From contig VBAT01000008.1 of the NCBI GenBank assembly GCA_005884665.1, forward strand, positions 4,012 through 38,321: a stretch of 34,310 nucleotides of DNA, written 5' to 3'. Below are positions 25,537 through 33,260 of the stretch, in pieces. The translations under genes were made by a program, and so were the position numbers. A model generated the notes under the pieces. It did no database searches. It worked only from the letters and a program-made list of their open reading frames with translations, and was not told the origin of the DNA. Within the stretch, counting starts at the first letter, position 1, and the number at the start of each line of letters is the position of its first letter. The stretch comes from Bacteroidota bacterium. Its GTDB lineage: Bacteria; Bacteroidota; Bacteroidia; Chitinophagales; Chitinophagaceae.

Positions 25537-26646
25537 TCAAAGTCCTGCCAAAAACTGGCTGCGTATATATTCAGCCACTTTTGCAAGGCTTTTTGTCTGG
25601 ATAAATGAAGACAGTTGCCTGTCAGCGCCAGTACCATGATCCAGCATCCGGTGCACATATGCAAGGCGATGGCGGCTCCCCAATTCATCTACCACATCGT
25701 CCACGAAATCGAGTAATTCATAAATGAGTACCCTGGTGTTTACCTCTTCTTCTTTTCCGAAATCAATCAGGCGGCCATCGATACCATAGCGGCTGGCCCT
25801 CCATTTATTTTCATTCAGCAGGGCCCGGGAATACTGGATGAAGTTCATGTTTTGCGACTGTAGCTTATAGATCTTAGCGCATACTGCCTGGAACAGGGCT
25901 GTAATGGCAATGGTCTCATCCACTGTCATTGGCACATCGCAGATGCGGAACTCTACCGTATTAAAGAATGGGTGTACGCGAAGATCCCACCATATTTTTT
26001 TTGCATTGTCAATGCAATTGGTCTTTATCAGCAGCTTTACATAATTATCATATGCTTCGATACTGTCAAATGCGTCGGGTATACCTGTACGGGGAAACTT
26101 GTCAAATACTTTTGTCCGGAAAGATTTATAGCCTGTAGACCTTCCTTCCCAGAACGGGGAGTTGGTGCTTAATGCATAAATATGCGGGAGGAAATAGCGG
26201 GTTGAATTGGCAATATGATTAGCCATTTCACGCGTTTGCATTCCCACGTGAACATGCAAACCGAAGATCAGGTTGCTTCTTGCGGCCTCCTGTAGTTCAT
26301 TCACGATTTCATTATAACGGGCATGGTCAGTGATCAACTGGCTTTCCCAGTGACTGAAAGGATGTGTGCCTGACGCGCCCATGGCAAATCCCAGGCTGTC
26401 GGCAATGCCTGATATCGTTTTCCGCAAGGTGCTCACGTCATTGTAGGCTTCGTCGATATCCTTGCAGATATCGGTCCCTACTTCCACCACTGCCTGGTGC
26501 ATTTCGGCTTTTACCTTGTCCTTGATCACTTTTTGTCCTTCCTGCACGATCTTTTGTTCATGGCTCTTCAACTCAAGTGTCGCTGGGTCCAGCACCATGT
26601 ATTCTTCCTCTACACCAAGCGTAAAAGTCTTATAGTTCAAATTCAT
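25537..26646 (-). CDS. YbdK-type carboxylate-amine ligase (glutamate-cysteine ligase 2 family)
   Basis: 369 residues, almost the same length as E. coli YbdK. The opening TLGVEEEYMVLDP carries the GVEEE motif of the GCS2 family. Further landmarks are AMGASGTHPFSHW, FGLHVHVGM and ASRYGIDGRLIDFG. Family members form amide bonds between a carboxylate (often glutamate) and an amine with ATP; YbdK itself has weak glutamate-cysteine ligase activity and its natural substrates are unclear. An ATP-grasp ligase and an esterase lie close by, suggesting a joint biosynthetic or tailoring role. Family is firm, substrate unknown. The gene begins 21 nt after the Uma2 gene ends. Confidence 0.87.
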   Translation of the reverse strand: MNLNYKTFTLGVEEEYMVLDPATLELKSHEQKIVQEGQKVIKDKVKAEMHQAVVEVGTDICKDIDEAYNDVSTLRKTISGIADSLGFAMGASGTHPFSHWESQLITDHARYNEIVNELQEAARSNLIFGLHVHVGMQTREMANHIANSTRYFLPHIYALSTNSPFWEGRSTGYKSFRTKVFDKFPRTGIPDAFDSIEAYDNYVKLLIKTNCIDNAKKIWWDLRVHPFFNTVEFRICDVPMTVDETIAITALFQAVCAKIYKLQSQNMNFIQYSRALLNENKWRASRYGIDGRLIDFGKEEEVNTRVLIYELLDFVDDVVDELGSRHRLAYVHRMLDHGTGADRQLSSFIQTKSLAKVAEYIRSQFLAGL

Positions 26647-26667
26647 TGCAGTTATTTGGTATTGCCA

Positions 26668-27285
26668 TTAGTTGGTAAAGATATCATTGAGCTCAATTGT
26701 AAATCCTGGAATGCATTTGGCCTTGACAGCGTCGTTGCCGGCATAAAAAACCGCAGGGCTATACTTGTTATTCTCATTCAATGTAAACACAACTACATTT
26801 TGTTCTTCCGGGTAAATAATCCAGTATTCTTTCACGCCGGCTTCTTCATACAATTCATATTTAAGCTTTACTTCTTTTTTTGTGTTACCGGGAGAAAGTA
26901 TTTCAATAACTAGGTCTGGAGCTCCGCAACAACCCCTGGCGTCTATCTTGGAATCATCGCATACTACACACAGATCTGGTTGAACGACAGTCGTCACCTC
27001 GTTATCTTTTTTCCGGTTCTTTACCGGCAACCTCACATCAAAAGGGGCAATGAACGCCTGGCATTTTTGTTTTCCAAGAAAGTTCTTAACAGCAACAAAA
27101 ATGTCACCTGCAATAACCTGGTGCCTGGTATTTGGTGCAGAAAGCTTGAATATCCTTCCACGAAAAAGCTCTAAACGTTCTTCGAAATCCCATTTCAGGT
27201 AATCCGCATATGTATACGTAAGCGACGGATCCGGTTCCTCTACCTGCGTGAACTCATTCTTATTTACATCGTATACAGTGAACAT
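26668..27285 (-). CDS. Uma2 family (DUF820) endonuclease-like protein
   Basis: 205 residues. The pattern is characteristic of Uma2/DUF820: ELFRGRIFKLSAPNTRHQ (E...G.I....P....H), VVQPDLCVVCDDSKID, then GAPDLVIEILSPGNTKKE, KYELYEEAGVKEYWII and a terminal beta segment. The family has a PD-(D/E)XK-type fold; D in QPDL and E in VIEIL would be catalytic. These proteins are often multicopy and of unknown target. It is inserted between the ATP-grasp and YbdK-type genes on the same strand, which may reflect simple insertion rather than a shared pathway. Confidence 0.85.
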   Translation of the reverse strand: MFTVYDVNKNEFTQVEEPDPSLTYTYADYLKWDFEERLELFRGRIFKLSAPNTRHQVIAGDIFVAVKNFLGKQKCQAFIAPFDVRLPVKNRKKDNEVTTVVQPDLCVVCDDSKIDARGCCGAPDLVIEILSPGNTKKEVKLKYELYEEAGVKEYWIIYPEEQNVVVFTLNENNKYSPAVFYAGNDAVKAKCIPGFTIELNDIFTN

Positions 27286-27345
27286 ATTTTAAAAACTTAA
27301 ACTTTGAACGACTTGAACCATTAAACTTTTCAACCTTTAAACGTC

Positions 27346-28296
27346 TCAAACCAACTGCAATTTATTCGACCCCCTCTTTACATACTCTCCCCACGTGAGA
27401 TTATCTCCTCCATTACTATGAAGAGCTTTCTCAATCGCAAAATTGGCTGCGGTCTCCACCACCCATTCAAAATTCTCCTCACCTACACTGGTTCGTTCGG
27501 CATCGGGAGCAGGATTGCAAAAATCAATTGCATAGGGTACACCATCACGTATGGCCAGTTCAACTGTATTAAAATCATACCCCAGGTATTTATTAATGGC
27601 CAAAACGATATCCGTCATCAATTGCAAACGCTCTTCGCTGGGTTTAAAATCGGCCACATAGCGGAGATGATGCGGGTTTCGAGGTTCGTAGGGCATAATG
27701 CGAACATATTTGCCACCGATGCAATAACAGCGATAGTATTCGTCAAATACGATCTCTTCCTGCAACAGCATTACCAATTGTCCCGTTTCGCTATGCTTCT
27801 GGAAAAAATCTTCAGCGCTATTTAATTTATAAACATGCTTCCAGCCTCCCCCGGCAAAAGGTTTCATGTAGGCAGGGAAGCCGACATAACTAAATATGGT
27901 GTCCCAGTCGAGCGGGAATGCGAGGTTGCTGAACGAGTCCTCGGAAGTATCAGTCGGCAAATCCCTGGATGGAAGGATTGCCGTCTTCGGAACCGGTACA
28001 CCCACTTTTGTCATCAGGCAGTTATTGAAATATTTGTCATCTGCACTCCACCAGAATGGATTATTAATAACAGCAGTTCCTGTCAGGGCTGCATTCTTCA
28101 GCCAGGTACGGTAAAAAGGAACATCCTGAGATATGCGATCGATGATCACAGCATAGCCTGTTGGTTCGTCCTGCAATGCCTTATCGATACGCACTGGCTC
28201 AGCAGTTATGCCGGGTATATTTTTGCTGTTTACCCTTGCTACAAACGCTTCCGGAAAGGAACGTTCCTTACCGTGAAGGATCCCGATTTTTTTCAT
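27346..28296 (-). CDS. ATP-grasp domain ligase
   Basis: 316 residues from the ATG at 28296 (MKKIGILHGKERSFPEAF). ATGs at 28302 and a longer frame to 28320 are possible, but the chosen one begins right before the first beta strand. ATP-grasp signatures include the lysine of YMKPF, the glycine loop AGGGWKHVYKL, the acidic LLQEEIVFDEYYRCY, and the metal-binding VPYAIDFCNPAPDAE near the end. ATP-grasp enzymes of this type join carboxylates to amines or thiols through acyl phosphates. With the YbdK-type ligase downstream and an esterase divergent, it may help assemble a small peptide-like metabolite. An inverted repeat, AAGCCGG/CCGGCTT (28322-28348), lies just upstream. Substrate unknown. Confidence 0.82.
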   Translation of the reverse strand: MKKIGILHGKERSFPEAFVARVNSKNIPGITAEPVRIDKALQDEPTGYAVIIDRISQDVPFYRTWLKNAALTGTAVINNPFWWSADDKYFNNCLMTKVGVPVPKTAILPSRDLPTDTSEDSFSNLAFPLDWDTIFSYVGFPAYMKPFAGGGWKHVYKLNSAEDFFQKHSETGQLVMLLQEEIVFDEYYRCYCIGGKYVRIMPYEPRNPHHLRYVADFKPSEERLQLMTDIVLAINKYLGYDFNTVELAIRDGVPYAIDFCNPAPDAERTSVGEENFEWVVETAANFAIEKALHSNGGDNLTWGEYVKRGSNKLQLV

Positions 28297-28384
28297 ATAC
28301 ATTGTTTTAGATGATTGCAATAAGCCGGGAAAGGAGGGCGACCGGCTTTATCAAATTTATTTTTTCACCAGCATATGGCCAAAT

Positions 28385-28495
28385 CAGATGCTGGATGCTA
28401 GATGCTGGATGCTGGACACCGTCATTGTGAGGATTGGAGCACTCGCTCTCGCTCTGTTTCTCCGCTCTTCTTCGAGGAGTTGCAGGGAGAGGCCA
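28385..28495. repeat. Composite dispersed repeat upstream of the esterase
   Basis: Begins with GATGCTGGATGCTAGATGCT and further GATGCTGG units (28388-28415), continues with GTCATTGTGAGGATTGGAGC, and ends in GCAGGGAGAGGCC (28482-28494). The same ordered elements, shortened, lie at 17143-17206, and the first two element types recur at 29338-29460 on the other side of the esterase. The long open frame that starts at 28388 is translation of this repeat, not gene. Confidence 0.6.
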
Positions 28496-28511
28496 CATTT
28501 TCTTATTTTTG
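28480..28511 (+). promoter_or_regulatory. Bacteroidota-type promoter of the esterase (TTG-N21-TAnnTTTG)
   Basis: TTG at 28480-28482 and TATTTTTG at 28504-28511, 21 nt apart, match the Bacteroidota consensus TTG-N17-23-TAnnTTTG. The -7 box ends five bases before the ATG at 28517, so the transcript would begin at or next to the start codon (leaderless or nearly so). The upstream half lies within the dispersed repeat. Confidence 0.6.
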
Positions 28512-28516
28512 GACCC

Positions 28517-29335
28517 ATGCAGCCCACCATTGTATCCGGTATTCTGGTTGAAAATACCCACCTCTTTTCCGATCATTTGCGACGCGAAGTAACCATTGAT
28601 TTTTTCCTCCCAAAAAATGTAACCGATCCTTCGTCCATGAGCCTGCTGCTGATCAATGATGGCCAGGACATGAAAACCATGGGATTGGAGGCTATTCTCA
28701 CAAAACTTTATGCAGAAAATGAAATAGAACCCCTGCTTTGCGTAGCTATTCATGCCAATAAAGAAAGGAAAAAAGAATACGGGATCGCCGGGCATCCCGA
28801 TTACCTGGGAAGAGGCAGTAAAGCTGGTCTTTATACCTCATTCATCTTCGAAGAGCTTCTGCCATACATAAACAAAACCTACGTTCTTGAATCATTTAAA
28901 GAAAAAGCCTTTGCCGGCTTCTCCCTCGGCGGACTGATGGCCCTGGACATTGTTTGGAAGCACCCGGATCAATTTACCAGGGCCGGTATTTTTTCCGGTT
29001 CTCTCTGGTGGCGGAGCATCAACCAGGAAAATGAGAACTACGACGACGATAAGCACCGGATCATGCAGCAACAGGTCAGAGATGGGATCTATCATCCGGG
29101 GCTGAAATTCTTCTTCCAATGCGGTAATATGGACGAAACCAAAGACCGTAATAACAACGGCATCATCGATTCCATTGACGATACACTGGACCTCATTAAG
29201 GAGCTGGAAACAAAGGGCTACCAGCGGGAAAAAGATATCTTTTACCTCGAGTTGCCGGACGGCCATCATGACGTAGCTACCTGGGGAAGGGCAATGCCGG
29301 TGTTTTTGAAATGGGGATGGGGAGGGAGACGATAG
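28517..29335 (+). CDS. Alpha/beta-hydrolase esterase (YieL/enterochelin-esterase type)
   Basis: 272 residues. I take the ATG at 28517 (MQPTIVSGILVENTHLFSDH) because the 43 codons upstream are translated repeat and a promoter ends just before it. Typical features are LLLINDGQDM, ICVAIHAN-type strand LLCVAIHANKERKKEYG, the nucleophile elbow AGFSLGGLMALD with S136, an acidic stretch FFFQCGNMDETKDRNNNGI, and the catalytic His in DGHHDVATWGRAMP. The family hydrolyses esters of small acids or siderophore-like compounds. It is cytoplasmic as far as visible (no signal peptide). It is transcribed divergently from the ATP-grasp gene and may belong to the same system. Substrate unknown. Confidence 0.85.
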   Translation: MQPTIVSGILVENTHLFSDHLRREVTIDFFLPKNVTDPSSMSLLLINDGQDMKTMGLEAILTKLYAENEIEPLLCVAIHANKERKKEYGIAGHPDYLGRGSKAGLYTSFIFEELLPYINKTYVLESFKEKAFAGFSLGGLMALDIVWKHPDQFTRAGIFSGSLWWRSINQENENYDDDKHRIMQQQVRDGIYHPGLKFFFQCGNMDETKDRNNNGIIDSIDDTLDLIKELETKGYQREKDIFYLELPDGHHDVATWGRAMPVFLKWGWGGRR

Positions 29336-29337
29336 TC

Positions 29338-29460
29338 CGTCATTGCGAGCAGAACAAAGCAAGTCAATAGTTTGGATACTAGATACTGGATGCTTGATGC
29401 CAACCTGGAATAACCAGCGTCCGGTATCTGGCATCAGTCGTTGCGAGAGCGGCAAGTCGA
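29338..29460. repeat. Composite dispersed repeat downstream of the esterase
   Basis: CGTCATTGCGAGCAGAACAA (from 29338), then GGATACTAGATACTGGATGC (29374-29393). An inverted pair follows, TGATGCCA at 29395-29402 and TGGCATCA at 29429-29436. A second degraded TTGCGAGAGCGGCAAGTCGA copy ends the block. It fills most of the gap before sufB and resembles the block before the esterase. Confidence 0.55.
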
Positions 29461-29593
29461 TAGGCCGTAGCCTTAGCTGGTAGCCTGGAAAAGGTCAAGA
29501 GCCAAGGGATTGACAGTGTTGCGGTTTTCCTTTTCAATAAATAATAAGATGTAAAAACAGTCTTTGTTTATACTTTTTTGTACAAATGATGCT

Positions 29594-29601
29594 TACCTTT
29601 G
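29594..29601 (+). promoter_or_regulatory. Candidate -7 box (TAnnTTTG) of the suf operon
   Basis: TACCTTTG at 29594-29601 matches TAnnTTTG and ends five bases before the sufB ATG at 29607, the same spacing as at the esterase. TTTG sequences upstream (29563-29566, 29577-29580) are 27 and 13 nt away, outside the usual 17-23 spacing, so only the -7 half is convincing. Confidence 0.5.
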
Positions 29602-29606
29602 TGGCG

Positions 29607-31091
29607 ATGAAAACAGAGACCGCACAACCTCCCCATAACAATGGTATAAAAGCCGAACTCAGCTCAATAGAAAGCGCTGTTTTGACCGATTATAAATATG
29701 GCTTTGTCACCGATATTGAAGCTGATTCAGCACCAAAAGGATTGAACGAGGACATCGTTCGATTCATTTCTGCAAAAAAGAATGAACCTGAGTGGATGCT
29801 GGAATGGAGGTTGAAAGCCTACCGGCATTGGTTAAAAATGGAAGAACCCAAATGGGCCAACATTAAATATCCCCCGATAAATTACCAGGACATCATTTAT
29901 TATTCGGCTCCCAAGCAAAAAATAAATCCTAAAAACCTGGATGAGATCGACCCGGAACTGAGAAGGACCTTTGAAAAGCTAGGTATCTCGCTAGACGAAC
30001 AAAAACGCCTGAGTGGCGTAGCCGTAGATGCTGTCATTGACAGTGTTTCTATTGGTACCAGTTTCAAAGAGCAATTGGCTGAACTGGGTATTATCTTTTG
30101 CTCGATGAGTGAAGCTGTCCAGGAGCACCCGGAACTGATAAAAAAATACCTGAGTTCGGTTGTACCCATTACCGATAACTATTTCGCTGCATTGAATTCA
30201 GCAGTCTTCAGCGATGGGTCATTCTGTTATATACCCAAAGGCGTTCGTTGCCCAATGGAACTTTCCACTTATTTCCGTATCAACGCAGAAAATACCGGCC
30301 AGTTCGAAAGGACGCTGATCGTAGCCGAAGAAGGCAGTTATGTAAGTTATCTTGAAGGCTGTACAGCACCAATGAGGGATGAGAACCAGTTGCATGCAGC
30401 CGTCGTCGAACTGATAACAATGGATAATGCGGAAATAAAATACTCTACCGTTCAAAACTGGTATCCCGGTGATAAGGAAGGCAAGGGAGGTATTTATAAT
30501 TTCGTTACCAAGCGCGGAATATGCAAGGGATATAATTCCAAGATCTCGTGGACACAGGTGGAGACAGGATCATCTATTACATGGAAATATCCTAGTGTGA
30601 TCTTAAAAGGAGATAACTCTGTTGGCGAGTTCTACTCTGTCGCCGTAACTAATAATCATCAACAGGCAGATACCGGCACCAAAATGCAACACCTGGGAAA
30701 GAACACCAAGAGCCGTATCGTCTCCAAAGGAATTTCTGCAGGCGTCAGTAATAATAGTTACAGGGGCCTTGTGCATGTGGGCAAGAATGCCCGGAATGCA
30801 AGGAATTTCTCTCAATGCGATTCACTGTTGTTAGGCGACCGATGCGGAGCGCATACATTCCCATATATCGAAGTAAAAAATAAATCAGCGATCGTAGAGC
30901 ATGAAGCCACTACGTCGAAGATAGGTGAGGACCAGATATTTTATTGCAACCAAAGAGGTATCGATACTGAAACGGCTGTGGCGCTTATCGTGAACGGCTT
31001 TGCTAAAGAAGTGATGAACCAGTTGCCGATGGAGTTTGCCGTGGAAGCGCAAAAATTGCTGGCAATTAGTCTCGAAGGAAGCGTCGGTTAA
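29607..31091 (+). CDS. sufB: SufB, Fe-S cluster assembly scaffold subunit
   Basis: 494 residues from the ATG at 29607; two ATGs at 29586 and 29589 would place the start upstream of the likely -7 box. SufB is part of the SufBC2D scaffold in the cytoplasm, where Fe-S clusters are built before transfer to target proteins. Characteristic stretches are [60 protein letters not shown], and [25 protein letters not shown] motif in which C404 corresponds to the essential cysteine (C405 in E. coli). The C-terminus ([20 protein letters not shown]) is typical. It leads the operon with sufC 69 nt downstream. Assignment is secure. Confidence 0.97.
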   Translation: MKTETAQPPHNNGIKAELSSIESAVLTDYKYGFVTDIEADSAPKGLNEDIVRFISAKKNEPEWMLEWRLKAYRHWLKMEEPKWANIKYPPINYQDIIYYSAPKQKINPKNLDEIDPELRRTFEKLGISLDEQKRLSGVAVDAVIDSVSIGTSFKEQLAELGIIFCSMSEAVQEHPELIKKYLSSVVPITDNYFAALNSAVFSDGSFCYIPKGVRCPMELSTYFRINAENTGQFERTLIVAEEGSYVSYLEGCTAPMRDENQLHAAVVELITMDNAEIKYSTVQNWYPGDKEGKGGIYNFVTKRGICKGYNSKISWTQVETGSSITWKYPSVILKGDNSVGEFYSVAVTNNHQQADTGTKMQHLGKNTKSRIVSKGISAGVSNNSYRGLVHVGKNARNARNFSQCDSLLLGDRCGAHTFPYIEVKNKSAIVEHEATTSKIGEDQIFYCNQRGIDTETAVALIVNGFAKEVMNQLPMEFAVEAQKLLAISLEGSVG

Positions 31092-31122
31092 AAGAAAGAG
31101 CGGAGAGCCGAGTCCAACTCTC

Positions 31123-31160
31123 AATTCATAATTCATAACTATAATTCATAATTATAACTC
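31123..31160 (+). repeat. AT-rich tandem repeat between sufB and sufC
   Basis: ATAATTCATA occurs at 31128-31137 and 31141-31150, followed by ATTATAACTC directly against the sufC ATG. Simple AT-rich tandem sequence of a type common between genes in Bacteroidota; it may weaken structure around the sufC start. Confidence 0.55.
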
Positions 31161-31925
31161 ATGCTGAAGATTCAGAATTTACATGCAAACGTGGAAGGGA
31201 AGCAAATTTTAAAAGGTATTAACCTGGAAATAAAAGCGGGTGAAGTACATGCTATCATGGGACCTAATGGTTCAGGTAAAAGCACGTTGGCATCCGTGCT
31301 TGCAGGAAGAAAGGAATACGAAGTGACGGAAGGCACTGTTGAATTTTTAGGCAGGGACTTGCTGGACCTGGATCCTGAAGAAAGGGCCGGCGAAGGATTA
31401 TTCCTGGCTTTTCAGTATCCTGTAGAAATACCGGGCCTGAGCACGACGAATTTTATCAAGACAGCCGTCAATGAAATACGCAAATACCGGGGACAGGAGT
31501 CATTGGACGCGGTCGCGTTCCTGAAAATGATGAAAGAAAAGATGGCCTTGATGAATATCGATCAATCCCTGTTGAGCCGTCCCCTGAACGAAGGGTTTTC
31601 CGGTGGTGAAAAGAAAAGGAACGAAATATTCCAGATGGCAATGCTTCAGCCAAAACTCGCTATACTGGATGAAACAGACTCCGGCCTGGATATCGACGCG
31701 ATAAGAATCGTTGCCAACGGGGTAAACAAATTGCATACAAAAGAAAATGCCGTCCTGGTTGTGACACATTATCAGCGTTTACTGGATTATATCATTCCTG
31801 ATTTTGTTCATGTATTGTATAATGGACGTATTGTAAAGTCGGGCACAAAGGAACTTGCGCTGGAACTTGAAGAGAAAGGATATGATTTTATCAAAAACGA
31901 AATAGACGTAGAGGAACAGGTATAA
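31161..31925 (+). CDS. sufC: SufC, Fe-S assembly ATPase
   Basis: 254 residues, standard for SufC, the ABC-type ATPase that drives shape changes in the SufB-SufD scaffold. Walker A is GPNGSGKST (34-42), the Q-loop region is FLAFQYPVEIPG, the ABC signature is FSGGEKKR (146-153), Walker B is LAILDETDSGLD (166-177), and the H-loop is in VVTHYQRLLDYI. There are no membrane segments, as expected for a soluble cytoplasmic partner. It starts 69 nt after sufB and ends 21 nt before sufD, indicating cotranscription. Assignment is secure. Confidence 0.97.
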   Translation: MLKIQNLHANVEGKQILKGINLEIKAGEVHAIMGPNGSGKSTLASVLAGRKEYEVTEGTVEFLGRDLLDLDPEERAGEGLFLAFQYPVEIPGLSTTNFIKTAVNEIRKYRGQESLDAVAFLKMMKEKMALMNIDQSLLSRPLNEGFSGGEKKRNEIFQMAMLQPKLAILDETDSGLDIDAIRIVANGVNKLHTKENAVLVVTHYQRLLDYIIPDFVHVLYNGRIVKSGTKELALELEEKGYDFIKNEIDVEEQV

Positions 31926-31946
31926 GAAGTCACAATAAAAAAGGTA

Positions 31947-33260
31947 ATGAACAATTTAGAATACTATAAAGAAAGATTCGACCGGTTAAAATCGGCAAAG
32001 ACCGTTGACAGGTTTGCTGATATCAGGCAAAATGCGTTCAATGATTTCAGCAAAACGGGTATTCCCACCAGTAAAAATGAAGAGTGGAAATACACCCGTA
32101 TCGGGAATATATTCAACAAGGAGTATAGATCTCTCATCCCTGATGTGGTTTCTGCTGCGGCCGAAGAAGCATTGAGTTCAGTGCGTTTGCCCGGGTATGA
32201 ACAAGCTAATGAGCTGGTGTTTGTTAACGGGTTTTTCAATCAGCCTCTTTCTACTATCCGTTCCTCAGACCTGGTTATTCTTTCCCTGGAGGAAGCGGCG
32301 GTGGCTGATGAGTACAGGGAATTCGTTAAGAAGAACCTGGGGCATAGTCATCATTATTTGAAAGACGGGATCAATGCGTTGAACACAGCCTTTATGCAGG
32401 GTGGTCTTTTTATTCATGTCAAAAAAGGATATGCAGTAGAGCACCCGGTATACATATATAATATATCTGATGCTGGCGCCGGAAATATTTTCTGTCAGCC
32501 ACGCAGTCTGATGCATGTTGCTGAGAACAGCCAGCTACAAATGGCGGAAACATATGTTACGATCGGGGGCTCCGATAGTTTTACCAACCAGGTCATGGAA
32601 GTCGTTATCGAGAAAGACGCGGTTGTGGAATACTACAAGATCCAGAACGATGCAGCCAATGCAAGCCTGGTGAGCACTACGCATTTCAGGCAAACTGGTA
32701 AGAGTTATATTCACACTGTTACTATTTCATTGAACGGGGGGATCGTTAGGAATAACCTGAATATAATAATGGAATCAGAACGGTCGGAAGCACACTTATA
32801 TGGCTTGTATTTCCACGGTGGCACCAGCCATATCGACAACCATACCATTGTCGACAACGTAAAGCCGAATTGCTTCAGCAATGAATTGTACAAAGGCATC
32901 TTGAACGAAGACTCGACAGGGGTTTTCAATGGGAAGATATATGTGCGGCAGGATGCCCAAAAAACAAATGCCTACCAGTCGAATAAAAATATCCTTCTTT
33001 CAGATAATGCCAGTGTCAACACAAAACCTCAGCTGGAAATTTTTGCAGATGATGTAAAATGTTCGCATGGGTGTACAGTCGGACAGCTGGATGAAGAAGC
33101 GATGTTCTACCTGCAGTCGAGAGGTATCAGCGAAAGCACTGCAAGATCGTTGCTGGTACGTGCCTTTGCAGAAGATATCCTGGAGCATATTAAACTCGAT
33201 CCCATACATAAGTATATCGAAAAACTGATAGTGAAGCGTTTGAAAAAAGGTACAACATGA
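31947..33260 (+). CDS. sufD: SufD, Fe-S assembly scaffold subunit
   Basis: 437 residues. SufD pairs with SufB in the SufBC2D complex. Recognisable parts are SKNEEWKYTRIGNIF near the N-terminus (the usual EeWKYT), FVNGFFN, VDNVKPNCFSNELYKGILNE, STGVFNGKIYVRQDAQKTNA, and DDVKCSHGCTVGQLDEEAMF followed by YLQSRGIS, which contains the conserved histidine of CSHG. The stop overlaps the start of sufS in ATGA (33257-33260), pointing to translational coupling. Assignment is secure. Confidence 0.96.
   Translation: MNNLEYYKERFDRLKSAKTVDRFADIRQNAFNDFSKTGIPTSKNEEWKYTRIGNIFNKEYRSLIPDVVSAAAEEALSSVRLPGYEQANELVFVNGFFNQPLSTIRSSDLVILSLEEAAVADEYREFVKKNLGHSHHYLKDGINALNTAFMQGGLFIHVKKGYAVEHPVYIYNISDAGAGNIFCQPRSLMHVAENSQLQMAETYVTIGGSDSFTNQVMEVVIEKDAVVEYYKIQNDAANASLVSTTHFRQTGKSYIHTVTISLNGGIVRNNLNIIMESERSEAHLYGLYFHGGTSHIDNHTIVDNVKPNCFSNELYKGILNEDSTGVFNGKIYVRQDAQKTNAYQSNKNILLSDNASVNTKPQLEIFADDVKCSHGCTVGQLDEEAMFYLQSRGISESTARSLLVRAFAEDILEHIKLDPIHKYIEKLIVKRLKKGTT

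Noticed and set aside
28388..28516. N-terminal 43-codon extension of the esterase
   Set aside because: It translates the dispersed repeat, and a TAnnTTTG promoter box ends just before the ATG at 28517.
31123..31160. AT-rich tandem repeat as a CRISPR-like array
   Set aside because: Units are about 10 nt with no regular spacers; no repeat-spacer structure was seen anywhere in the window.
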